From NCBI GenBank assembly GCA_041481445.1, contig JBGPBV010000147.1, positions 1-16,764 on the forward strand: a stretch of 16,764 nucleotides of DNA, read 5' to 3'. Positions 1 through 6,880 of this stretch are shown one piece after another. Under the pieces are notes generated by a model. The model saw only the letters and a list, made by a program, of their open reading frames with translations, was not told the origin of the DNA and searched no databases. The DNA is from AA29 sp041481445. GTDB lineage: Bacteria > Acidobacteriota > Vicinamibacteria > Fen-336. The stretch's first letter is position 1; every line of letters starts with the position of its first letter. The position numbers and the translations under genes are program-made.

Positions 1-2
1 CG

Positions 3-2018
3 CAGCCGGCTTCGAAGCTGCCCGCGGAGACGCTGCTCGACCGCGCCGTCCTGAAGGCCCTCGACGAGGAGCTGTCCGGCGCGGCGGCCAAGGACCACGT
101 GTCGCGCCTGGCCCAGTGGCATCGCGTTCCCGCTTCGACGGGATTCCAGGACGCGATCGAGTACGTGATGGGCCGCGCCCGGGCCTTCGGCCTGAGCGAC
201 GTGCACGTGGAGACCTTTCCCGGCGACGGGGCCACCTGGTTCGGCACCCTGCGCGGCAACCGGGGCTGGCGCGTGGACGGGGGATGGCTCGACGAGGTGG
301 CGCCGCAGCCGCGGCGGATCACGTCCGTGGACGACGTGGGACTGGCCGTGGCCGACAACAGCGAGAGCGCCGACGTGACCGCCGATCTCGTCGACGTCGG
401 CAGCGGGTCACAGGCGGCGGACTACGACGGCAAGGACGTGCGCGGCAAGCTCGTGCTCTGCGACGCCACGCCGTCGGCCTGCCACCGGCAGGCGGTGGGG
501 GAGCGGGGCGCGGCCGGCCTCGTCAGCTACGCGTCCAACCAGGTGAGCGCCTGGTGGCGGGACGACCAGGACCTCGTGCGCTGGGGCCATCTCGACGCGC
601 GGGGGCGGCACAACGCCTTCGCGGTCATGATCTCCCTGCGCGAGGCGCGTGCCCTCCAGCAGCGGATGGCCCGCGGCGAGCACATCACCCTGCACGCGGT
701 CGTGCGCGCGCGCAACGACGACACGTCGCCCTACCAGACGCTGGTGGCGACCCTTCCCGGCACCGATCCCGCCGCCGGCGAGATCGTCTTCAGCTGCCAT
801 CTCGACCACGAGAAGCCGGGCGCCAACGACAACGCCAGCGGGTGCGCGGCCATCCTCGAGATCGCGCGGACGCTGAAGACGCTCGTCGACGGCAAGCGCA
901 TCCCGCCTCCCACCCGTACGCTCCGGTTCGTCTGGCCCTCGGAGATGACGGGCACCATCGCCTACCTCGTGAAGTACCCGGAGATCGCCGCGCGCATCCG
1001 GGCGGCCGTGCACCTGGACATGGTGGGCGGCGACCCGTTCGTGACCAAGTCCGTCCTGCACGTGACGCGGTCGCCCTGGTCGATGGCCACCGTCACGGAC
1101 GACGTCGAGGAGGTGTTCGGCCGCTACGTGATCGACGGCGCCCAGCGCGCGGCCGGCGACGGCGACATGACGCGCGCGATCCGCTCGCCGGCCGGATCGA
1201 AGGACGCCTTCTGGGCCGACGTCACGCCCTACGAGAGCGGCAGCGACCATTGGATCTACCAGGAGGGCGGCTTCGGCATCCCCGCCATCTACCTGCGGGA
1301 TCACCCCGACGTCTACATCCACACCACGCGCGACCTCCCCGACAACATCGAGCCGACCAAGATCAAGCGCTCGGCCTTCATCGCCGCCGCCAGCGGGTAC
1401 TACCTGGCCACCATGCCCGATCACGGCGCCTGGCTGCTGCGCCTCAGCTACGCCAGCGCGTACGCGCGCCTGGCCGAGGACGGACGGCGGGCGGCGGCGA
1501 TGGCCGCGGGCCATCGCGGCCTCGAGGCCGCCAACATCGTCACCCAGGGCCTGCGCCGCGAGCAGCGGCGCCTCGGCTCGCTGTCGCGCTTCGTGGACCT
1601 GGACGCGGCGTTGCCTCTCGGCCGCGAATCCGTGGACGGTCTCCGCGCTTCCCTGGCGGAGGCGGCGAAGGGAATGCTGTCCGCGATCCCGTCCAGCGGG
1701 GCCGATCCCGATGCGCGCGCGGCCGGAGTCGCCGACACGCGGGTCCCCGTGCGCAACAAGGACGTCAAGGGGCCGCTGGCTCCGAACGAGGACTGGGTGA
1801 AGGAGAGAGCGGGGGAGAGCGCGGCGACGATCGCCATCGTCCGGGTGCCGAGGAGCGAAGACGTGACCTACGAGATCGTGAACTTCATCGACGGCGTGCG
1901 CTCGGCGGCCGAGATCCGCGACGCCGTGAGCGCCGAGTTCGAGCCGATCGATCCCAAGGCGGTCTCGGAATACCTCGACGTGCTGGCCAAGGCGGGGGCG
2001 GTCACCTTCCGGAAGTAG
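3..2018 (+). CDS. M28-type zinc aminopeptidase-like protein, 5'-partial
   Basis: The reading frame is open to the left edge, so the true start lies outside the window; the GTG at 99 is only the first canonical start codon inside it. Counting from codon 3-5, clan MH metal-site motifs appear in order: HLDH around residue 266, GANDNASG with Asp276, PSEMTG with Glu314, HLDMVGGD with Asp339, and IHTTRD with His440. A PA-like insert (residues about 120-230, with a DYDGKDVRGKLVLCD segment) precedes the metal site, as in DUF4910-like M28 relatives. The last roughly 50 residues form a small extra module, with EIVNFIDGVRSAAEIRDAV resembling a winged-helix or PqqD-like fold. Classical M28 enzymes carry a Glu-Glu pair where this one has Ser-Glu. 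It probably hydrolyses peptides, but the substrate is unknown and the N-terminus (possible signal peptide) is not visible. The gene converges on the lipase with a 12-nt gap. Confidence 0.85.
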   Translation, partial: QPASKLPAETLLDRAVLKALDEELSGAAAKDHVSRLAQWHRVPASTGFQDAIEYVMGRARAFGLSDVHVETFPGDGATWFGTLRGNRGWRVDGGWLDEVAPQPRRITSVDDVGLAVADNSESADVTADLVDVGSGSQAADYDGKDVRGKLVLCDATPSACHRQAVGERGAAGLVSYASNQVSAWWRDDQDLVRWGHLDARGRHNAFAVMISLREARALQQRMARGEHITLHAVVRARNDDTSPYQTLVATLPGTDPAAGEIVFSCHLDHEKPGANDNASGCAAILEIARTLKTLVDGKRIPPPTRTLRFVWPSEMTGTIAYLVKYPEIAARIRAAVHLDMVGGDPFVTKSVLHVTRSPWSMATVTDDVEEVFGRYVIDGAQRAAGDGDMTRAIRSPAGSKDAFWADVTPYESGSDHWIYQEGGFGIPAIYLRDHPDVYIHTTRDLPDNIEPTKIKRSAFIAAASGYYLATMPDHGAWLLRLSYASAYARLAEDGRRAAAMAAGHRGLEAANIVTQGLRREQRRLGSLSRFVDLDAALPLGRESVDGLRASLAEAAKGMLSAIPSSGADPDARAAGVADTRVPVRNKDVKGPLAPNEDWVKERAGESAATIAIVRVPRSEDVTYEIVNFIDGVRSAAEIRDAVSAEFEPIDPKAVSEYLDVLAKAGAVTFRK

Positions 2019-2030
2019 GCCGTCCGAGAG

Positions 2031-2879
2031 TCATGAAGCGGCGCCGCGGGAGCCCGTCAGCGCCGTCACGTAGTTGATCGGCGCGTGATCGGCGAGGTCA
2101 CGGAGGGCGACGGTGCCCGGCAGCAAGGCGACGCTGAGGTATTCGTGGAAGGCCGTCTTGCGGTCAGCTTCGATCGTCGGCTCATCCGCCGACTCGAGGA
2201 CGGTCCCGTTGCGATCGATGTAGCGCAAGGTGCGGGTGTGGACGTATCCGAACTCGCGGGGCGGGACGCGCGTCACGAGGTCGCGGCACCCGACGAACCG
2301 ATCATGGACGATTGAGTCCAAGCTGCTGGCGAACGTCTGGTCGCCCACCAGAGGCGAGCCGAACGTGGCGAGGTAGTCAGGGCGACGCAATGAAGCGGCC
2401 AGGGTGGCGAGGGCCGCACCCAAGCTGTGGCCGGTGAACAGAAGCCGGCCGGGCGTTGCTTTCAGTATGTTGGTGATGCGATCCCAGAGTGATTCTGGCA
2501 GTGCGTCCGCGAAGCCAGTATGGACATTGCCCGTAGGGGACTGGCGCGGCCAAGGAAGCTTCTTGAACTTCGCGTCGGCGATGATGTCCATCGGGTCGTC
2601 CGGCTCCGTGCCGCGAAAGGCGAGGACCACTGTGCTGGGAAGGGAGACGCTTTGGGCCACGAAGCCCTGCGTCCCCCCCTCGTCGAGCGGCTCCCCGACG
2701 AGTCGAAAACCGCCTCGGCCGAGGAACTCGGCGAGTCGATCCCTTTCCTTGACGTAGCCCAGTCGAGCCATTTCCGCGCAGATGGCCGCCTCCGTCCTGT
2801 AGAGCCTGTCCTTGAAGAAATCGGTGGCCCGACCCGGCTTGAGCAGCGATTGCTTCGAGATATCGATATTGACGCTCAT
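2031..2879 (-). CDS. class 3 lipase / alpha-beta hydrolase
   Basis: A 282-residue serine hydrolase of the fungal-type class 3 lipase family. The strand after VVLAFRGTEPDD leads to the nucleophile elbow TGHSLGAALA (Ser152). TFGSPLVGD follows, then the probable catalytic Asp in CRDLVTRVPP (Asp200) and the probable catalytic His in DHAPINYV (His265). This Ser-Asp-His order and spacing is normal for the family. No signal peptide or membrane segment is evident, so it looks cytoplasmic or exported by another route; true substrates (acylglycerols or other esters) cannot be told. The ATG at 2879 has no convincing Shine-Dalgarno sequence but follows a good promoter. GC is visibly lower than in the neighbours (2461-2520 counts 32 of 60 G+C), suggesting relatively recent acquisition. 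Confidence 0.88.
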   Translation of the reverse strand: MSVNIDISKQSLLKPGRATDFFKDRLYRTEAAICAEMARLGYVKERDRLAEFLGRGGFRLVGEPLDEGGTQGFVAQSVSLPSTVVLAFRGTEPDDPMDIIADAKFKKLPWPRQSPTGNVHTGFADALPESLWDRITNILKATPGRLLFTGHSLGAALATLAASLRRPDYLATFGSPLVGDQTFASSLDSIVHDRFVGCRDLVTRVPPREFGYVHTRTLRYIDRNGTVLESADEPTIEADRKTAFHEYLSVALLPGTVALRDLADHAPINYVTALTGSRGAAS

Positions 2880-2950
2880 GACTCGAGGATCGCCGTCGTG
2901 GGCATGACGTGACCGATGATGAGGCGCGACATGCCACCCAGTGCGTGCGG

Positions 2951-2978
2951 AGTGTAGTCAATTACCGTTCCCGGTCAA
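2951..2978 (-). promoter_or_regulatory. sigma70-like promoter of the lipase gene
   Basis: On the minus strand TTGACC (2978-2973) is followed after 16 nt by TACACT (2956-2951). These match the -35 consensus at 5 of 6 positions and the -10 at 4 of 6. The predicted transcript starts near 2944, leaving a leader of about 65 nt before the lipase ATG. The block lies in the AT-richer gap between the ADOP stop and the lipase start, so the lipase probably has its own transcript. Confidence 0.5.
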
Positions 2979-3003
2979 GACAATTACGCGCGACGCGAGT
3001 CGC

Positions 3004-5745
3004 TCAGTCGTACCTCAAGGCCACCAGGGGATCCGTGCGCGAGGCGCGCCAGGCCGGCCAGGCGCTGGCGGCGAGGGCGGCGGCGAGGATCATGGCCAGC
3101 GTCCCACCGAACGTCACCGGGTCGCCCGCGGGCACGCCGATGAGGAGGTTGCCCAGGCCGCGCGTGGCGGCGTAGGCGGCGATCAGCGCGACGGCGGCCC
3201 CGATGGACGCCGTGACCAGCGTCTGCCGGATCACCATCCGCAGCATGTCCACCGGCCGGGCGCCCATCGCCATGCGGATGCCGATCTCCTGCCTGCGCTC
3301 GGCCACCGAGTAGGAGACGACGCCGTACACGCCCAGGGCGGCCAGGACGAGGGCCAGGGCCCCGAAGGCTCCCAGCAGGCTCGCGGCCATGCGCGGCGCC
3401 CAGAGGGCCTGGTCGAAGAGCTGCCGGATGGTCTGGACGTTGGTGATGGGCATGCGCGCGTCCAGCGATTGCACCTGGCCGCGCACGGTCCCCACCGCCG
3501 TCGAGGGGTCGCCCTCCGTGCGCACGTGCAGGGTGACCGCGGCCGAGGGGTGCTGGGCGAGCGGGAAGTAGAAGAACGACTGGGCGTCTTCGCCGATCGT
3601 GAAGTACTTCGCGTCGCGAGCCATCCCCACCACCTCGATGATCCAGGTCTCGCCGAAGCAGCGGAAGCGCTTGCCGATCGCCTCCTGATCGGGCCAGAGG
3701 CGGCGCGCCATGGTCTCGTTCACCACCGCGACCATCGGCGTGGAGGCGCGGTCCGCCTCCGTGAACCCCCGCCCGCGCACGATCGGGACGCCGACGGTCT
3801 CGAAGTAGCCGGGGCTGACCTCGTTGAGCGGAGTCAGCCGCCCGTTGCGCCGGTCGTTCGGGTCGACGCCCTCCGGGAAGACCGTACGCGAGAACCCGCC
3901 ATTGAAGAGGGCGGACGAGGCCAGCACGGCCCCCTTGACCGTCGGCAGCGCGCGGACGCGCTCGAGCACCGTGCCCTCGAAGGCCTCGGCCGCTTCCCCG
4001 GAGTAGCCCTCGGCCCCGGTGTCGAACGAGAGGAGGAGGAGGTGCGTGGTGTCGAAGCCGGGGTCGGTGCGCTGCGCGTTCTGGAGGCTGCGCAGGAAGA
4101 GGCCGGCCCCCACGAGCGTGACCAGCGAGAGCGCGACCTGGGCCATCACGAGGACGTTGCGCATCGCGAACAGGCGGGCGGAGCCGCTCGGGCGGTTGGT
4201 CCGGTCCTTCAGGTGCTCGGTGAGCTGGGGCCGCGAGAGCTGGAGCGCGGGCACGAGGCCGAAGAGGAGGCCGGTGAAGAGGGACACGAGCAGCGTGAAG
4301 GCCAGCACCGGGCGGCTCATTCCCAGCGAGAGGGCGTCCGCGTTCAGGAACGGCGGTCGCAGCGACCACAGCAGGCCCTGGCTGACCCGCGCGATCAGGA
4401 GGCCCACGCCGCCGGCGAGCAGGCCGAGCAAGGTGCTCTCGGTCAGGAGCTGGCGGATCAGCCGCCCGCGGCTGGCCCCGAGGGCGATGCGGATCGCGAT
4501 CTCGCGGCGCCGCGAGGCCGCACGCGCGAGCAGCAGGTTCGCCACGTTGGCGCAGGCGATGAGGAGGACGAGCGCGACCACTCCCATGAGCACCGCTCCG
4601 GCCACGGACATGTCCTGCCGGAACTCGGGGTTCAGGCCCGTCACCGGCGTGAGGGCGGCGCGGCGGGAGTCGTTGTCCTGGGGGTATCCCTTCTCGAGCG
4701 CGGCCGCGATCGGGTCCAGGGCGGCCTGGGCCTGCGCGATCGTGACCGACGGGGCCAGACGGGCCACGATGTTCGTGAGCAGGGCCCGGCGGTTGTCGAA
4801 GTTCTCGTCCACGAACCCGGTGAGGACCTGCCGGCGCGCCGACACCGGCAGCCAGAGCGCGGGACCGCCGAGGGTGTTCACGCCGCGGAACCCCGGGCGG
4901 GCGACGCCGACCACGGTGAAGCGCTGGCGGTCGATCTCGATCAGGCTGCCCACGACCTTCGGGCTCGCCCCGAACCGGCGCTGCCACAGGCCGTGGCTGA
5001 GCACGACCACCGGGTGAGCGCCGAGCTGCTCGTCCTCGGCGGCGGTGAAAGAGAACATCCGCCCCTCCGCGGCCTGGGCCCCGAGCACGTCGAAGTAGTT
5101 GCCGGTCACGACCTCGCCGAAGACCTGCTCGGGCTCGCCGCCGCTGGTGAGGCTCAGCGGCGTGAAGAGGGTGGCGGCGGCGCCGCTGAAGACCCGGCCG
5201 GACTGCTCGCGATAGTCGCGGAAGTTGGGGTAGGACGTGGGCATGAATCCCTGGAACCGGTCCCGGTTCTTCGCGTCGGTCGTGAAGAGGGAGACCAGCC
5301 GGCTCGGCTCGTGCACGGGGAGCGGGTTGAGCAGCACCTCGCTCACCAGCGAGAAGATCGTCGTGTTCGCCCCCACGCCGAGGCCCAGCGATCCCACCGC
5401 GGCCAGGGTGAAGAGCGGGCTCTTCACCAGCAGCCGCGCCGCGTAGCGCAGGTCCTCGCGGAAGCCGCTCAGGAGGCCGCCCCCCGGCGGAGCGAGGCCG
5501 GCGTCCGGCTCCGGCCCCGGAGGCGGGGTCTCGAGGGCGGCCCGGATCTCCGCGGAGAAGGAGTCGGAGGCGAGCTCGCGGCTCACCGAGGCCGCGGCCT
5601 CTTCCGGCGTCTGTCCCTCGCGCATGGCCCGCGCGTGGCGCTCCTCCAGCTCCTGGGCCAGCTCCTCGACCACGTCCGCTTCCTGGTGCGGCTCCAGGCC
5701 GACGGAGGCCAGCCGCTCACGGACCGCACGCCGCCAGTCATGCAT
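3004..5745 (-). CDS. ADOP-type duplicated MacB/FtsX-like ABC permease
   Basis: A 913-residue membrane protein. Residues 1 to about 60 form a soluble helical prefix (WRRAVRERLASVGLEPHQEA, then a Glu-rich helix) typical of PadR-linked ADOP permeases. Next come a transmembrane helix near LFTLAAVGSLGLGVGAN, a large periplasmic MacB-PCD-like domain, and the first FtsX core, with an EIAIRIALGASRGRLI coupling motif. A second, duplicated half follows, with another periplasmic domain and the equivalent EIGIRMAMGARPVDML motif, ending in ASRTDPLVALRYD. About eight membrane helices result. No ATPase gene is adjacent, which is why the family is called orphan. A macrolide- or lipid-export-like mechanotransmission role is inferred from MacB; the substrate is unknown. 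The ATG at 5745 has GAGGA 6 nt upstream and overlaps the padR stop by 8 nt, implying translational coupling. Confidence 0.93.
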   Translation of the reverse strand: MHDWRRAVRERLASVGLEPHQEADVVEELAQELEERHARAMREGQTPEEAAASVSRELASDSFSAEIRAALETPPPGPEPDAGLAPPGGGLLSGFREDLRYAARLLVKSPLFTLAAVGSLGLGVGANTTIFSLVSEVLLNPLPVHEPSRLVSLFTTDAKNRDRFQGFMPTSYPNFRDYREQSGRVFSGAAATLFTPLSLTSGGEPEQVFGEVVTGNYFDVLGAQAAEGRMFSFTAAEDEQLGAHPVVVLSHGLWQRRFGASPKVVGSLIEIDRQRFTVVGVARPGFRGVNTLGGPALWLPVSARRQVLTGFVDENFDNRRALLTNIVARLAPSVTIAQAQAALDPIAAALEKGYPQDNDSRRAALTPVTGLNPEFRQDMSVAGAVLMGVVALVLLIACANVANLLLARAASRRREIAIRIALGASRGRLIRQLLTESTLLGLLAGGVGLLIARVSQGLLWSLRPPFLNADALSLGMSRPVLAFTLLVSLFTGLLFGLVPALQLSRPQLTEHLKDRTNRPSGSARLFAMRNVLVMAQVALSLVTLVGAGLFLRSLQNAQRTDPGFDTTHLLLLSFDTGAEGYSGEAAEAFEGTVLERVRALPTVKGAVLASSALFNGGFSRTVFPEGVDPNDRRNGRLTPLNEVSPGYFETVGVPIVRGRGFTEADRASTPMVAVVNETMARRLWPDQEAIGKRFRCFGETWIIEVVGMARDAKYFTIGEDAQSFFYFPLAQHPSAAVTLHVRTEGDPSTAVGTVRGQVQSLDARMPITNVQTIRQLFDQALWAPRMAASLLGAFGALALVLAALGVYGVVSYSVAERRQEIGIRMAMGARPVDMLRMVIRQTLVTASIGAAVALIAAYAATRGLGNLLIGVPAGDPVTFGGTLAMILAAALAASAWPAWRASRTDPLVALRYD

Positions 5746-6085
5746 GGGCCGTCCTCACCACCCGGTTCACCGCGGCCACGAAGGCGCGCCAGGTGTCCTT
5801 CTGCTCCGCGAGCACCTTGCGTCCGACGGGCGTGAGGCGGTAGTAGCGGCGCCGCCGCTCCCCCGCCCGCTCCACCCAGCGTCCGGCCACCCAGCCGCGC
5901 TTCTCCAGCCGGTAGAGCAGGGGATAGAGGGAGGCCACGTGGAGCTGCACGACGCCGTGGCTCTTCACCTCGATCTGCCGCCCGATGTCGTAGCCGTGGC
6001 GCGCCCGCGCGTCCAGCAGCGAGAGGATGAGCAGCTCCGTGCTGCCCTTCTTGAGCTCGCGGTCCGGGATATCTGTCTTCGGCAT
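5738..6085 (-). CDS. PadR-family transcriptional regulator
   Basis: A 115-residue winged-helix regulator. The PadR fold is recognisable from ELLILSLLDARARHGYDIGR, then VASLYPLLYRLEKRGWVAGR (recognition helix and start of the wing), then RRRRYYRLTPVGRKVLAEQK, with a short C-terminal helix for dimerisation. Its length fits the small PadR subfamily that travels with ADOP permeases. It most likely represses its own operon and responds to a small hydrophobic ligand or membrane stress, as PadR/LmrR-type proteins do; the ligand is not inferable. No Shine-Dalgarno sequence precedes the ATG at 6085; the start lies a few nucleotides past a -10-like element and inside a palindrome, so a leaderless or nearly leaderless message is likely. 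The last codons overlap the permease start. Confidence 0.93.
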   Translation of the reverse strand: MPKTDIPDRELKKGSTELLILSLLDARARHGYDIGRQIEVKSHGVVQLHVASLYPLLYRLEKRGWVAGRWVERAGERRRRYYRLTPVGRKVLAEQKDTWRAFVAAVNRVVRTAHA

Positions 6086-6101
6086 ATATGACGACCATAT
6101 A
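6085..6101 (-). promoter_or_regulatory. probable PadR operator (palindrome over -10 and start codon)
   Basis: A perfect dyad TATATG-GTCGT-CATATA (6-bp arms, 5-nt spacer) stands out in high-GC surroundings. It covers the -10 element and ends on the A of the padR start codon. AT-rich ATGT/ACAT- or TATA-type inverted repeats are known PadR targets, so autorepression is inferred from position and symmetry. Confidence 0.6.
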
Positions 6102-6125
6102 CATCCGGCGGCGCTCGGCAGTCAA
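6096..6125 (-). promoter_or_regulatory. promoter of the padR-ADOP operon
   Basis: On the minus strand TTGACT (6125-6120, 5 of 6 to the -35 consensus) is followed after 18 nt by TATATG (6101-6096, 4 of 6 to the -10). Transcription would start at about 6089-6085, at or just before the padR ATG. The left arm of the palindrome is the -10 itself, so a bound PadR dimer would block RNA polymerase. Confidence 0.55.
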
Positions 6126-6181
6126 TACCGGACCGGCCGCACCGCCAATTTCCCAGCGTAGACTGCGCGAAGACAGGGGAT

Positions 6182-6186
6182 GGAGG
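6182..6186 (+). promoter_or_regulatory. Shine-Dalgarno GGAGG deciding a TTG start
   Basis: GGAGG lies 9 nt before the TTG at 6196. This favours TTG (residues MNISMALI...) over the ATG at 6208, which is too far from it, and over the in-frame ATG at 6088, which lies in the padR operator. Confidence 0.5.
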
Positions 6187-6195
6187 ATCAAACCC

Positions 6196-6858
6196 TTGAA
6201 CATCTCAATGGCGCTCATCGCCAGCGCCGCCCTGCTCGGGCAGGTGCGGGCGGCAGACAAGAAGACGTTTCCCCTCGCGGGAGTGGACGGCCTCGAGCTG
6301 CGGGGGGTGCAGGCCTCCGCCGTCGAGCACGGAGGCCGGCGCGCGGTGCGGCTGGTGGAGGTCCCGGGGGCGAGCGGAGATTCGATCGCCGTCGTCAAGG
6401 GAGCCGACTTCGGCGACGGCACCATCGAGGTCGAGCTGGCCGGACGCCCCGGTGCCGGCGCGGCCGAGGGCGCCCGCGGCTTCGTCGGGATCGCGTTCCA
6501 CGTCCAGGCCGACGGCCACTTGGAGTGCTTCTACTTGCGCCCGACCAACGGCCGCGCCGACGACCAGCTCCGCCGCAACCACTCCACGCAGTACATCTCG
6601 CACCCGCAGTTCCCCTGGCAACGGCTGCGCCAGGAGAACCCCGGGGTCTACGAGTCCTACGTGGACCTGGTGCCGGACGCCTGGACGAAGGTGCGCATCG
6701 TGGTGGCGGGGCCCAAGGCGCGCCTGTACGTGCATGGAGCCGACCAGCCGGCGCTCGTCGTGAACGACCTCAAGCTGGGTGCGGTGCGCGGCGGGGTCGG
6801 GCTCTGGATCGACTCAGGGACGGAAGCCCATTTCACGAACCTGACCATCGGCCCCTGA
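6196..6858 (+). CDS. secreted concanavalin A-like (LamG/DUF1080-type) domain protein
   Basis: A protein of 220 residues if started at TTG 6196. It begins with a short signal peptide (hydrophobic MALIASAALLG, probable cleavage after QVRA). The remainder looks like one beta-jellyroll of the concanavalin A-like lectin/glucanase fold: GTIEVELAGRPG, then RGFVGIAFHVQADGHLECFY, then WTKVRIVVAGPKARLYVHG, then a final GGVGLWIDSGTEAHFTNLTI strand pair, which resembles the end of DUF1080/LamG modules. I see no catalytic signature, so binding of carbohydrate or a structural role is more likely than hydrolysis. It lies 22 nt before the GH78 rhamnosidase on the same strand, suggesting joint use in glycan degradation. 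It is divergent from padR and shares the intergenic region with the PadR operator, so regulation by PadR is possible but unproven. A TAGACT -10-like box sits at 6159-6164. Confidence 0.7.
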   Translation: MNISMALIASAALLGQVRAADKKTFPLAGVDGLELRGVQASAVEHGGRRAVRLVEVPGASGDSIAVVKGADFGDGTIEVELAGRPGAGAAEGARGFVGIAFHVQADGHLECFYLRPTNGRADDQLRRNHSTQYISHPQFPWQRLRQENPGVYESYVDLVPDAWTKVRIVVAGPKARLYVHGADQPALVVNDLKLGAVRGGVGLWIDSGTEAHFTNLTIGP

Positions 6859-6869
6859 AGACGTAGACT
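6841..6869 (+). promoter_or_regulatory. possible promoter for the GH78 gene, nearly leaderless
   Basis: CTGACC (6841-6846) and TAGACT (6864-6869) are separated by 17 nt; each matches the sigma70 consensus at 4 of 6 positions. The start point would be about 5 nt before the ATG at 6881, which has no Shine-Dalgarno sequence. The -35 lies inside the end of the preceding gene. Read-through from that gene is the alternative. Confidence 0.35.
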
Positions 6870-6880
6870 CGTCCCCGTCC

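Noticed and set aside
2990..3003. Small hairpin (GCGAC/GTCGC) just after the ADOP stop as a terminator
   Set aside because: Only 5 bp, a 4-nt loop and no U-tract; too weak to call.
2941..5835. 964-codon open frame on the plus strand, antisense to the ADOP permease
   Set aside because: Highly biased Arg/Gly/Glu/His composition with no recognisable domain; it is the antisense shadow of a high-GC gene. The minus-strand frame has clear MacB/FtsX motifs.
6088..6195. Upstream extension of the jellyroll protein to ATG 6088
   Set aside because: It would place about 36 Arg-rich residues before a signal peptide, and its start lies inside the padR operator.
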